Origin: Carettochelys insculpta
Taxonomy: Eukaryota; Chordata; Testudines; Carettochelyidae
DNA length: 64,000 bases
Direction of reading: 5' to 3'
NCBI RefSeq assembly: GCF_033958435.1
Contig: NC_134139.1
Coordinates: 203,529,501 to 203,593,500, forward strand
Positions 9,901 through 20,584 of this stretch are shown here, one piece after another (within the stretch, counting starts at the first letter, position 1; each line of letters opens with the position of its first letter). A program made the position numbers and the translations under genes. The notes under the pieces are model-generated. The model worked only from the letters and a program-made list of their open reading frames with translations, was not told where the DNA came from and searched no databases.

Positions 9901-10312
9901 TGAGGAGGGGAGAGCACAAGCCCTGCAGTGCTGGGGAGGTCCATGACCATTGGGGGCGCTGTGGGGGGAGGGGCCCAGACCTTGCGGTGCTGGGGAGGTC
10001 CATGGCCATTGGGGGCGCTGTGGGGGGAAGGGCCCAGACCTTGCAGTGCTGGGGAGGTCCGTGGCCATTGGGGGCGCTGTGGGGGGAGGGGCCCAGACCT
10101 TGCAGTGCTGGGGAGGTCCGTGGCCATTGGGGGTGCTGTGGGGGAGGGGCCCAGACCTTGCAGTGCTGGGGAGGTCCGTGGCCATTGGGGGCGCTGTGGG
10201 GGGAAGGGCCCAGACCTTGCAGTGCTGGGGAGGTCCGTGGCCACTGGGGGCGCTGTGGAGGGAGGGGCCCAGACCTTGCAGTGCTGGGGAGGTCCGTGGC
10301 CCTCTAATGCTG
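9901..10312. repeat. G-rich minisatellite, about 59-bp unit, about 6.5 copies
   Basis: The segment GGGCCCAGACCTTGCAGTGC recurs with unit starts at 9961, 10020, 10079, 10138, 10196 and 10255, giving periods of 59, 59, 59, 58 and 59 bp. A partial diverged unit precedes the array from about 9901. Units differ by only a few substitutions, so the array is young. Runs of six or more G in every unit give G-quadruplex potential on the + strand. Open frames through the array on both strands are repeat artefacts. Confidence 0.93.
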
Positions 10313-10439
10313 CTGCTGTAGGGGACGGGGCTCAAGCCCTGCCCTGCCCTGCCCTGCAAGGGGGGAATCTCCACGGGGGGCTCTAGGAGGAGGGGCCCAC
10401 ACCCTGCAGTGGGCAGATAAACCCCGCTGGGGGTGTAAG

Positions 10440-11000
10440 CCCCAGGCTTGCTACGGGGGCGGGGCTATGTGCCGGCGGGCCAATCAGTGGCCGCAGGGCG
10501 CGCAGACCGGCACCGTTTTGGACGCCCCGCCCCTGGGGTGGAGCCAGATGCAGGCTGCGCGAGCCGTGCGGGAGAGGCACCGCTCATCTCCCTCCCGCCC
10601 CCAGCGCTTCAGAGGCCGGCCGCAGCAGCAAAACGAGGGCGCTGGGCGGGGCCTCATCGCTTCGGGCTGTGATTGGCCATTTCCTCCTCTTCCCCGGACT
10701 CCGATTGGTTGCTTCCGCTCCCTTTTGTCCCGCTCTCCGCTTCTGGCCCTGATTGGCCCTCCGCTCGCTTGTGCCCGCCCTTCCCCGCGCCGGCGCGAAC
10801 GTGTAGCAGGCCTGTTCTCTGGCCCGGGGGGGGAGGGGTGGTGGTGAGTGGCTTCCGCGTGGGGATTTGCACGTAGTCAGCTCTGTAGGGGGAGGGGCTC
10901 TTCGGGGAGCAGCCCCAGCGGGCGGGCGGGGGGCGGGTATGGGAGCGCTTTTCCTCGAGGGCCTGGGGAGGGGAGAGGGAGAGTTGCCTTTCCCATGGGG
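10440..11000. promoter_or_regulatory. CpG island 1 with four CCAAT boxes
   Basis: CpG-rich island. It has a GC box at 10455-10465, CCAAT at 10480-10484 and reverse CCAAT (ATTGG) at 10672-10676, 10704-10708 and 10752-10756. The last three are spaced 32 and 48 bp apart, a multi-site NF-Y arrangement seen in TATA-less promoters, often bidirectional ones. No linked coding exon is recognisable on either strand. Immediately upstream lies the 59-bp minisatellite. Confidence 0.55.
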
Positions 11001-11454
11001 GAGGGGAGCTGGAACCACCTTCCTCATGGGGACTGAGGGGGTGGGGGGAACTGCCTTCCTCATGGGGACTTTGGGGGGAGAGCTGCCTTCCCCATAGGGA
11101 GTGGGGAAGGAGCCTGGAGAAGCCTTCCCTATAGGCATTGGGGAAGGGGGAGCTGGGCTTTTCTCCAAGGAATTGGTGTGGGGGAACTCGCGCTACCTTC
11201 CCCATAGGAGTTAGGGGCGCGGGAGGGCTGGAGCCACCTTCCTTTTAGTTCCCCCAGCCCAGTTCCCAGAGCTGACTTTCCCATAGGACCGAGGAGTGGG
11301 GATTGGAGTTGCCCTCCACGTAGGGACTGGAGCAGGAAGGGACTGGGGCTTCCTTATGTATGGGAATTGGGCTGTATGGAAGCTGCAGATGCCGCCAAAT
11401 TGCCCTGCAGTCCACAGCAGAGATGCTGAACTGTCCTGGAGGAAGCTAGAGTAA

Positions 11455-12127
11455 CCCTAATTCATATGCACACACTGGTTAGAAACCCCTTCCGTGTTGG
11501 AGGGAGAGATGTTAGGCAGAATTGTTCTGGTGCCTTTCCTTGCTTGTCCTGTATACTATTAAGGTCTCATAGTTTCCGCCAGCAATGCCCCTCTGCTATA
11601 TACATCAGACAAACTGGACAGTCTCTACGTAAAAGAATAAACGCACACAAATCAGATATCAGAAATGGCAATATACAAAAACCCGTAGGAGAGCACTTCA
11701 ATCTCCCAGGCCACACAGTAGCAGATTTAAAGTAGCTATCCTACAGCAAAGAAATTTCAGGACCAGACTCCAAAGAGAAATTTCTGAGCTACAATTCATC
11801 TGCAAATTCAACCTCCTCAGCTCAGGCTTAAACAAAGACTGCGAATGGCTGGCTAAATACAAAAGCAGCTTCCCCTTGGTGTTCACACCTCCAGATCAAC
11901 TGCTGGTAGTAAGCCTCACCCTTGCTGACTGAGCTAACCTTGTTATCCCCACCCTAGCTCTGTGTTATTTATACCTGGTCCTGCAGATTTCGAAGACCAG
12001 CCTCTGATGAAGTGAGTCTGTGCTCACGAAAGCTCATGCTCAAAACTTTTCTGTTAGTCTATAAGGTGCCACAGGACCCTTCGTTGCTGGTACAGATCCA
12101 GACTAACACGGCTACCCCTCCGATATT
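11455..12127 (+). mobile_element. PLE copy, type A, 5'-truncated
   Basis: It starts within the GIY-YIG domain and runs through the rest of the coding part and the tail to GGCTACCCCTCCGATATT at about 12127. The frame 11466-11735 shows the endonuclease (AIYIRQTGQSLRKRINAHKS, the usual YIGQT changed to YIRQT) and the EHFNLPGHTV motif. A stop at about 11733 and later frame changes make it non-functional. Its tail has the best hammerhead-like fold in the window. Confidence 0.82.
12004..12041 (+). ncRNA. Hammerhead-ribozyme-like motif (PLE tail, best copy)
   Basis: CUGAUGA 12004-12010; stem II GUGAG 12012-12016 pairs with CUCAC 12023-12027, a compensated variant of the GUGGG/CCCAC seen in the other copies; GAAA 12028-12031; stem III GC 12032-12033 with GC 12038-12039 around UCAU; then UC 12040-12041, predicted cleavage after 12041. 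All core nucleotides are present. Stem I is limited to about one pair, so activity of this isolated copy is doubtful. Confidence 0.55.
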
Positions 12128-13059
12128 AGACGTGACTTAGATGCCTAAGAGCCTGTTTCACTGAAAACCTATGGGACTTTGGCTCTTAAGAACCTGTTGC
12201 TTTTGAAAAGGGAACCTGTGTGCCTCAGTCACTTAAGAAGATACAGCTTCCTCTGAGGACAAGTTAATTTAAAAATGTTTTAATTTAAAAAGGCCTGGAA
12301 TGTTCCCTGACTGCAGTGGGACTACTTATGGTATGAGGTACTATTAATTGTGAATGAAGTTATCACATTGATCCCTATTTATACATTTTTAGGCCAGGGG
12401 GATTGTTTTCATTATGTGTTTGCCTAGTGTCCAGCATGATAGGGACCCGATCCTAACTTGGGCCTCTAAAGGGCTATTGTAATAAAAATAATTGTGAAGA
12501 AAATGTACCCAAATGAGAAGTTCCTCCCTTTATATATGAAGTATAGTAACCTGGTGTTAAGATATCATTAGATGTAACACCACAGTAATAAAAAGTCTTG
12601 GATTAGGAACTGGGCATGTGTGACCTGCCCTTGTTCAAACAACACATGCATATATATCAAACCCACCTTCTTTTTCCTGCTTCCAGACATTTTGGTTTGG
12701 AATAATTTCATACACAGACTGGGGCAATTTAATCCCAGAGTACATGTTGTTATTTACTATTTTTTACTTCAGCAGTATCTTGGGGCCCCAGCTAAGAGTA
12801 GCCGTTCATGGTTCTAGATGCTGTACATCGTGAAACACAGCCTCTGTCATGAAGAGTTTAAAATATAAATAGATCAGACCAGTGATGGGCAGCCTGGGCT
12901 AGTGACAAACTTCAAAGGGTTTGAGAGTTTATCAACTATTTGTTCCACATGTGGATACTTACAAGCTGTGATTAAATCTGAGTTTAATCTCTGTTAAACT
13001 AAATAGATTGAGCTTCTTTAGTCTATTACTGTAAGGTTTGTTTTCTAATCCTCTGAATA

Positions 13060-13980
13060 TTAGAATCATGGAATCATAGAAGAGTAGGACTGGAAGGGAC
13101 CTCGAGAGGCCATCGAGTCCAGCCCCCTGCCCTCATGGCAGGACCAAGCATTTTCTAGACCATCCCTGAAAGCCATCTATCTAACCTCTTCTTAAATAGC
13201 TCCAGTGATGGAGATTCTACCACCTCCCTTGGCAGTTCGTTCCAGTGTTTGATCACCCTGACAGTTAGGAACTTTTTCCTAATGTCCAACCTGAACCTCC
13301 CCTGCTGCAATTTCAGTCCATTGCCTCTTGTTCTATCCTCAGGCTGTCCTCATATTCTTATTATTCTTCTCTGAACCCACTCCGTTTTTTTAACATCTTG
13401 GAACTGTGACATCAGAACTGGACACAATAGTTCAGTAATGGAATCCCAGGATCGTATGATCCCTTTTGGTCATTGCATTGCCCTGGGAGTCTGTGTTCAG
13501 TTCATTATCTACCACAAATCTTTTTCAAAGTCACTGTTTTCCAGGATAGGGTCCTCCATTGTGTAAGTATGTCAGATATTCTTTCTTCCTAGATGTCTTC
13601 ATTTATATTTAACCATATTCAAACATACTGATTGCCTGCACCCAGCTTACCAGTTGACCCAGATCCCATTGTATCGGTGACTTGTCCTCTCACTATTTAC
13701 TACTGCCCCAAATTTTTGTGTTGGGTGCAAACTTTATCACTGATGATTTTATGTTTTCTTTCATTGATAAAACTGTTAACTAGCATAAGGCCAAGAACTG
13801 ATCCCTCTAGAAACACTCCTGCTCAATGATGATTCTCTATTTCCAGTTATACTTTGAGACCTACCAGTTAGCCAGTTTTTAATCCATTGAATGTGCACCA
13901 TTTTAATTGTACATATTTCATTTTTAAAATCAAAATGTTTTACAATACCAAGTCAAATGCCTTATAGAAGTTTGAACATA
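13060..13980 (-). mobile_element. CR1 LINE, 3' end and partial ORF2
   Basis: The 3' terminus of CR1 lies at the left: TAGAATCATGGAATCATAGA contains the terminal 8-bp-like repeat, followed by TAGGACTGGAAGGGACCTCG and TTAAATAGCTCCAGTGATGG. ORF2 relics with stops extend to about 13980. It is 5'-truncated, as is usual for CR1. Confidence 0.88.
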
Positions 13981-14324
13981 TGTCTAAGCAGTCTAAATTC
14001 AACCCTTGCTTAATTCAAACAAAACAAGCTAAATTGGCTTAGTGAGACCAATACAACTTTTTCTGACATAGACAAAATGTACACAATTTACAAAAGGTGA
14101 CATTGTGATTCTGGCAGTTAAACTAGCTCTTCTGAGCCCCAGTCTAGGGCCTTAGCTTCAAAGTTCTCTTTGCTCTCTGATTGTAATTAAGGGAGTTATG
14201 TAATTGGATGGGTTTGTCCACTAAATTCAAATTGCCTCAAAGACATGACAAAAAAAAATCTCTAGCTTCCCATATCCTGTGGCAGGCTATGCTGTCAAAT
14301 TACAAATGGAAACCCTTCTCAATG

Positions 14325-14418
14325 GAAACAAAAATGCAGTCATGTAGCACTTTAGAGACTAAGAAAATAATTGATTAGGTGAGCTTTCCTGGGACAGACC
14401 CACTTCTTCAGACCAGCC
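14325..14418 (-). mobile_element. Solo PLE tail fragment, type B
   Basis: A - strand fragment of the type B tail: GCAGTCATGTAGCACTTTAG, then GTGAGCTTTCCTGGGACAGA and CCCACTTCTTCAGACC. One mutation breaks the GAAA/stem II region (CCTGGG for CGTGGG). Confidence 0.7.
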
Positions 14419-14989
14419 AGACCTTCTCAATGGATTTGAGAAAGGACAGAAAAAGTTCTATAACAGAAGGTAGTTAAATTAGAGAGGAGCCACAGAGATC
14501 TGAAATGCATTTCATGTATCCTGTTAATGCTGCAGGATAACCTGTGGCAGACTGCAGCCCCGAGCATATCCCTTTGTATTGGAATAAAATAGGGCCAAGT
14601 GGGTGTCGGTTTCAGCATGCCAAACCCTATCCTGATCCAAGTGGTGTGGAAGCTGTGACTCCTAGCAGATACGTGTGTGTTTTATTTTGGTTCAGGACAG
14701 AGCATGGTGGGCCGGGATCTGTGAGATTTGTCGTTAAACCGCCCCAGTATGAAATACGAGCATTGCTGCAACACATACTTTCATTTTATGTTAAGTGGTG
14801 TCGTCATCATCTAGGAGGCTGCCAACCTGTCCCCCTTGGTTAAGCAAAAAATCTGGACCCTTGGGAAAAAAAAAAAAGACATTCCGGCCAGTGCAGCTTC
14901 AGGAAGCAACAAAAATATCCAGCGTGTTGCCAAACGCCACGCCTTCCCTGTCTCCCTCCCTGGGAGCCATTGGGTAGACGGTGGTGGTT

Positions 14990-15815
14990 CCTGCACGTTT
15001 TAGAGCCGCATGGTGCTGTGCAGCATGGCCGAGCCATGTGTGTGCGAGAGGGCCAGAGGACAGGGCTTTTGGGAAGCTAACAAGGCTGGCAACAGAGCGG
15101 CGGGACTGCAAACTCGCCGCGCCCCGGGGGTGAAAAGTGTTCAGCTCCCCGGGGAGGGTGTGGAGCAATGCAGCCGAGATGTTCCTCCCCCCCGTAGTCT
15201 AGTCTATTGCCGAATTCCTGGGGGAAGAGCTTGGAGGTTGAGCGTTCCCCCGCTTCCTGCCAAATCCCACTGTCCTAGCAGGGGAAAACCACGAAACGGG
15301 GGGCGCCCACCCCCCACCCGGCTTCAGTCTCCCGGCTGGGAGAAGAGTGGGTGGAGTACATCGGGCGCAGCGCGGCGTGCCCCTCCCCTCCAGTGTGAAC
15401 AGGAGAAGCGGAGCGGCTGCAGGATTGGAGGCTGACACTGGGTCGGGCAGGGATCACCCCACTCTGCCGCGGGCGGCCAAAGCAGAGGCCGGCACGGTGC
15501 AGGACTAGCATGGGCACAGGGAAGCCACGACCGCCCCGCCCCGCCCCGCCCCGCGCTGTTTATTTTCTCCTGGCTTCGGTGGGGGGCGTGTATTTAAAGC
15601 GAGCCGGGCAGCCAATGCGCGGGAAGGGGCTGAGCATGTGGGCAGCTTGTTTACACCACACTTTCCCGAGGAGCTTTAACCCGGCCGGCGGCTGGCGAGA
15701 GGCAAATCACGGTGCTAGGAGCACGTGTGCGGCACGGGGGTGGCTCCTGGACGCGCCACCCCAGGGATGAGCGAAAACGCGGGGGCCGGTTCCTAGAGCG
15801 CGCAGAGCAAGGTAA
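14990..15815 (+). promoter_or_regulatory. CpG island 2 with GC boxes and TATA-like site
   Basis: CpG-dense segment. Consecutive CCCCGCC units at about 15534-15553 form tandem GC (Sp1-type) boxes, followed about 40 bp later by TATTTAAAG at 15591-15599, a TATA-like element. A CCAAT lies at about 15612. A donor-like AAG|GTAAAG at about 15811 could end a first exon of roughly 190 nt. It could be an alternative ZNF395 promoter or that of an unrecognised noncoding transcript. Confidence 0.55.
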
Positions 15816-16198
15816 AGAGGTGGGAGGCAGCGCTTCCCCCTTGTGCCCCAAGGGGGGGAATTAAGGTGCCCCCATATCCCCGTTGGGCATGGCCCAAACT
15901 TTCAGGGGTGTGAACCCTGCAGCTGCGTCCACCCTAATGGAAGAGAACGAGTTGCCACACCCTCCTCTTCAGGACGGGTGGCCGATCAGGGAGATGAGAG
16001 GCCTCGGTATCTATGCAGCCCTCGGTGATCCCAGCTATCTGGATGTCAGTGGGCAGCTTCTCCCTGGCAAAACAGAAGGCCCTGGGTATAACTCCCTATC
16101 TGCAGACTGCATTTTGGGGGGAGGCCGAAAGCTCTGTCTGGGGTCAGAGAAGAGACATCTTGGAAGGGAGGAGGGCTGTCCCTAGTAAGGTTGTTGCC

Positions 16199-16372
16199 CA
16201 GTGTCTCCCCCCACATCCTTGTGTGGAATAAATTATGTGCACCAAGGCATGTGGGGATGTGCACCACCAATAGAAACGTGCTGCTGGCTGTGGGCTCTTT
16301 GCTATTCAGCTGTGTGGTTCCTTACTCTCTCCTGGATGGCTGTCCAAGTGCTCATCTTACAGGGAATGCTGC
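16199..16372 (+). mobile_element. hAT-like MITE (GTGCACCACC family)
   Basis: It contains GGAATAAATTATGTGCACCA, GATGTGCACCACCAATAGAA and TGCTGGCTGTGGGCTCTTTG, and ends TTACAGGGAATGCTG. The same sequence appears at 24955-25065, 37388-37575, 44770-44890, 45485-45625 and 49990-50085. Ends resembling CAGTGTT...AACACTG suggest a hAT non-autonomous family; I could not find a target duplication for this copy. Confidence 0.6.
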
Positions 16373-16718
16373 TGGTGCCCTGGGCAGACCAGCATCTACA
16401 CTGTCACAAACTTGCAGAGGGGCAGCCCCTCTGTGATTGGATGGGGCAGAGGCTGTGGGGTGCAGGGGCAGAAGATTTGAAGGGTTGTCTCCTCTGTAGC
16501 TCAGAGGACTCAGGAGGAGGAGTGGGCTGCTGGATGTGGGATGGGGTTGGCCACCTGAGCTGACATACAGTATGTGTTTTCTAGGCCATCACCAAATTTG
16601 GGGTAGTTTGGTGCCCCACATTTTGTGGTACTCTCCACATCTCTGTAGTTTATAGGTCCATGGAGGACAGCCCTTGAAGGGGAGTAGTAGGATGAATTTT
16701 CTTGGACTCTCACTTCTG

Positions 16719-17125
16719 GGCTATGTCTACACTAGCCAAAAACTTCGAAATGGCCATGCAAATGGCCATTTCGAAGTTTACTAATGAAGCGCTGAAATAC
16801 ATATTCAGCGCCTGATTAGCATGCGGGCAGCCACGGTGCTTGGAAATTGATGTGGCTCACCCCGACGGGGCTCCTTTTCGAAAGGACCCCCACCTACTTC
16901 GAAGTCCCCTTATTCCCATCTGCTCATAGGAATAAGGGGACTTCGAAGTAGGTGAGGTCCTTTCGAAAAGGAGCCCCGTCAGGGTGAGCCACGTCAATTT
17001 CGAAGCACGGTGGCTGCCCGTATGCTAATGAGGCGCTGAATATGTATTTCAGCGCTTCATTAATAAACTTCGAAATGGCCATGCAAATGGCCATTTCGAA
17101 GTTTGGGGCTAGTGTAGACACGGCC
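16719..17125. mobile_element. Foldback MITE, about 407 bp, near-palindromic
   Basis: The left half, from GGCTATGTCTACACTAGCC, is mirrored by the right half ending GGCTAGTGTAGACACGGCC. Internally the inverted matches continue (GAAATGGCCATGCAAATGG; AATAAGGGGACTTCGAAGTA with its complement) up to a centre near 16920, so almost the entire element folds into one hairpin. There is no coding capacity. A shorter relative lies at 38244-38533. Confidence 0.85.
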
Positions 17126-17879
17126 ATGTAGAGATAAGGGACCGGTGGAGTGGTTTGTTTGGTGTCCAGGGTATTTGAGAGTAACTTTTCTGGGGAGTGC
17201 ACAGGGGTACTGGAACAGTGTTTGTGGTGGAGGTACTGAGAACCATTGCACTCAGCTGGAAACCTTGTGTATGATGGAAGACACCTGGGGGTGGGACAAC
17301 AACATATCCAGCACCTGTGGGAGTCAGGATGCAACATCACCTTAAAGCCTTTGAGCTCTGCCTGCTTCTGCCTGCAAGTGACACTGCTTGTCAGTTGTGC
17401 ACCCAGGTCCCTCTTTCTCTGCACACTGTGGCTACCTAAGGACTATCTATATTCCTGTAGCTTGTCACTCCAATAAAAGATTAAGAGATTGGATTGCATT
17501 GGGCAGCTACCCATGTGGTAGCTCAGACATGACAGTTGCATGCAGGTGGGTGGCATACAGCCATGTAGATGCACTCTGTATGCATGCAGGCCATACAGGG
17601 CCAGGTGTGCCATCCACGTGTACGTGTGTGCACCCTGATCTGGAGGTTCAGAGGTGTTGAGCGTCTATACTTCCAAACGACTCAGCTGCAAACTAAAGGT
17701 ACTCGGTGCCTGTGAAGATCCGCCTGGGTGCCTCAACTTTAGCTGTAAGACTCCGTTTGCACCACCAAGGCTGTGTCTGCCTGTGTGTGCATGTTTGCAG
17801 CTGAGCTGTCCTTGTTGAGCCGTGTGTGGGGAGAAGGGAGTTTTAGCTATTGGTGGCTACGCTGGGTCTGTGTGTGGTG

Positions 17880-18760
17880 CGTTTGTGGGCCTGTTCCTGT
17901 ACTCGCGCCCCCGGTGCGTTTGGCTTTTGCTGCCGATGTGGGGTGTTGCAAGCGGAGTCCCGCCCAGTCCCTTCCCAGCCGGTGCTCCAGGCCGGGGGCT
18001 GCAGGCAGCCGCGTACGTGAGGCCGCCTGTGCCGGGGACAGGGGAGGGGAGGGGAGGGGAAGGGGAAGGTTAATTTCAAAACAAGCTGAGCTCGCGAGGG
18101 AGGGAGCGAGCGGCCGGCGGAGCGGGAGGTAAGCGCCGCGCTGCCTGGCCGGGCGCATCGGGGCGCTGCGCGCCGGGCACCCCCTGCAAGCGCCAGTGGG
18201 GAGAAGGGAGTGAGGTGGGAAGCGGAGCAAGGCGCGGGCTGCTGGGCTCAGACCGGGGCGGCCGGAGGGGTGTGTGCGCGCCCGTTGGGGTTCCTCCATG
18301 CGGGCGCGCCCGGTTCCTCCCTATACGCCGCCCCCACGCAGGCACCCCCTTTCCTCCTCCACCCCGCCCCCAGCTCCGTGCGGTCGTACTTGCAGCTCGC
18401 CCCCCCCGCTCTATGCGGGCGCCCCCTTTCTTCCCCGCGGCCCCCCGCACCCCCCTTTCTTCTTCGCCCCCTGCACCCTCCCGCTCTGTGCAGCCGACCC
18501 CTTTTCCCCTGCCGTGGGCGGCTGCTCCGTGCCCTCCGCTCTTCCCCTCCCCTCCCGTTCCGTGCAGCCGCTCTGTTGTTCCTCTCCGCAGGGCGCAGCG
18601 TTCATCCCCTGCGTCCCCCGCTGTCCTCCCCCCACGTGCCATGCACCCCTCGTCCGGCACGCCGCGTGCAACAGCCCCGTACACCCCCTATCCTCCGCCC
18701 CGCCCATTGGCCGCGCCCTCCAGCCCGATCCGCTGCGGCCCCCGCGACCCCGTTCAGTCC
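17880..18760 (+). promoter_or_regulatory. CpG island 3; preferred ZNF395 promoter and noncoding exon 1
   Basis: GC-rich and CpG-dense from about 17900, with a purine run (repeated GGGGA units near 18040-18065) and a strong splice donor GTAAGC at 18129 preceded by GGAG. A noncoding first exon ending at 18128 would splice to the acceptor at 33677. No TATA box is visible. This island is the nearest of three to the coding exons, which makes it my first choice; transcript data are needed to decide. Beyond about 18300 it passes into C-rich low-complexity DNA. Confidence 0.6.
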
Positions 18761-19010
18761 TATTCCCCACAGTCCCCCGACGTGCATCTCGCCTCCCCTC
18801 CACCTACCCCGTTCCTTGCTGCGCGCAACTCTCCCTCTTAGTCCATATCCCCTCGCTGCGTGCCCGCCGAGCACCCCCGGTTGTCTCTTGCCAGCCTCCC
18901 CCTGCACCTTCTGCTCCCCTCTGCCTGCAGCTCCTGGCCCTACACCCTCTGTTCCCTCTGCCGGGAGCTGGCCCCTTTGTCACCATTCCCTTGGGCACCC
19001 CCTTTCCTCA
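18290..19010. repeat. C-rich low-complexity / degenerate tandem DNA
   Basis: Pyrimidine-rich sequence with recurring CGCCCCCTTTC, CTCTGTGCAGCC and GTGCAACAGCC-like motifs, resembling a highly degenerate minisatellite grown out of the CpG island. Long open frames through it encode only Pro/Ser/Arg-rich low-complexity peptides. Confidence 0.6.
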
Positions 19011-19329
19011 GTGAGTAACACCCATATATTTCTTTTCCGACTTGCATTTAGCTCCCCTAGTGCCGTCCGGGGCACCCCTAGGGATCCCTCTGAGTCCCCC
19101 GTCCTCCTGCAGGTCACACTGGCTAGGAATCTCTCCCGCAGGGTCAATCCCAGGAACCTCGCCTGCTCTTCTTGAGCATCCTGTCTCGAGCTAACGCTCA
19201 TGCTTCCCTAGTCCCAGGCCTGCTGCTTGTTAATTCCTCAGGCAGTTGGCTGGGTCCCCATTCCCTCCTTGCCTCCTCTTCCACCTTTCTCCTGACCGTA
19301 CACACTTGACTCAGGTACTTCATGCTGCC

Positions 19330-19885
19330 TCCTATTGCAGGGGTGCTTACCCCCCCCCCCCCGCGCTCTTGCTACATGCCCCCCCCTTTGTGTTCTGCCC
19401 CAATGGTGCCACGCCCCCTCCTGGCTGTGCTCTTGTATGCCACGCCCCCCGTTTGTTTCTGCCCCCATGCATGCCAACTCCCCCCTCCATTCTATGCTCT
19501 TGCCCTGCTAGGTGTGTGCCACAGCCCCCATATGTTCTGCTGCACCCCTGGCCTGGTGCATGCATATCATGTGCTCTTCTTTCTGCTATGCTCCTGGCCC
19601 TGTGCATGCATGCATGCATGCCATGCCCCACTCCCGGCCTGGTGCACACATGCCACGCCTCCCTCCACACACACCCCCCCCGCTGTGCACTCCCAGCATG
19701 GTGCACACATGCCACGCCCCCCTCACCCCCCCCCTTCACTCTTGGCCTGGTGCACATATGCCACACCCCCCTCTTCTCCCACACTCCTGGGCTATCTACA
19801 TATGCCCCTCCCTCCTCCTGTTCTGTACTCATGCCCTTGTGCAAACATGCCGCCGCCACCCCCCCCCCCCCCCCCCCCCCCCCCC
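19330..19885. repeat. Degenerate C-rich minisatellite ending in a poly-C tract
   Basis: The motif GGCCTGGTGCACACATGCCA recurs in diverged form about every 60 bp (near 19550, 19635, 19700 and 19745), each followed by a C-rich spacer. A CATG microsatellite lies at 19606-19621. The array ends with about 27 consecutive C at 19859-19885, a stretch prone to sequencing and assembly error. Confidence 0.75.
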
Positions 19886-20584
19886 GCAGTGCTTCTGTTT
19901 CTGGTGATTTAGAATACACACCACACCCTTGTCTCTACCCTTTGCATGTATTTTGCACTTCCATCCTTTACATACCTTCCCATTGGAGCTCCCATGCTTG
20001 CAAGTCCAAGCCTTGTTGTACCGCACATTGCACTTTTTTTTGCAAAAACTTCAGCGCCTTTCCCTGCGCTGCCGCAGTTCCCTGGCATGCAGGACACGCC
20101 TTCTCAGACTTGTCTGTTTGTATGCATGGCACCCCCTCTTCTGGCATGCCACATTCCTTCTGCTGCTGTCCTCTCGTGAGAGCATGCCATGCTCTTGCAC
20201 TGCCCTATTGTGAACAGCCAGAAATCCACCCTCTAGCGCCCCCCCCCGTGCCGTTTTGTCTGCCCCTGGCGTTCCTCTCCTTGCCCTTTTCAAAGTTTGC
20301 CACAGCCCCGACGTACTCATCCCTGCTCCTTTGCAGCCATGTGCTGAAGGCAGCTGAACAGAGTTTGCCAGCCCTAGGCTTGGTTTTGAGAAATTAGCAA
20401 ACCTCCGCCTTTTCCTTCCCAGGCTCCCTCACCTTAACCCCTTAGCGTTGTCTCCCTTTCTCTAATGCTAGGTGGTGGCTGATGGTGGTAGTTGTGGGGT
20501 GAGGAAGCTTTCTTTGGGTGGTGAGGCTGCTGCTGTTTTGAGTACAGCCCCGGTGTATTTGTAGCTGTACGTGTGTTTGTAGAA

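Noticed and set aside
9798..10386. Overlapping repetitive frames on both strands
   Set aside because: They are produced by the 59-bp minisatellite. A period of 59, not a multiple of three, shifts frame at each unit, so no protein would be conserved.
18210..19175. Long open frame (321 residues) rich in Pro, Ser and Arg
   Set aside because: It lies in C-rich low-complexity DNA where stop codons are rare in every frame. Several overlapping frames on both strands are equally open, and no domain is recognisable.
19859..19885. Poly-C run as an assembly gap filler
   Set aside because: It is C, not N, and flanked by related C-rich repeat; slippage of the array explains it, though its exact length is doubtful.
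19246..20397. Open frame of 383 residues, Pro/Cys/His-rich
   Set aside because: It runs through a degenerate minisatellite and a poly-C tract. The repeated peptide units mirror DNA repeats, not a protein family.
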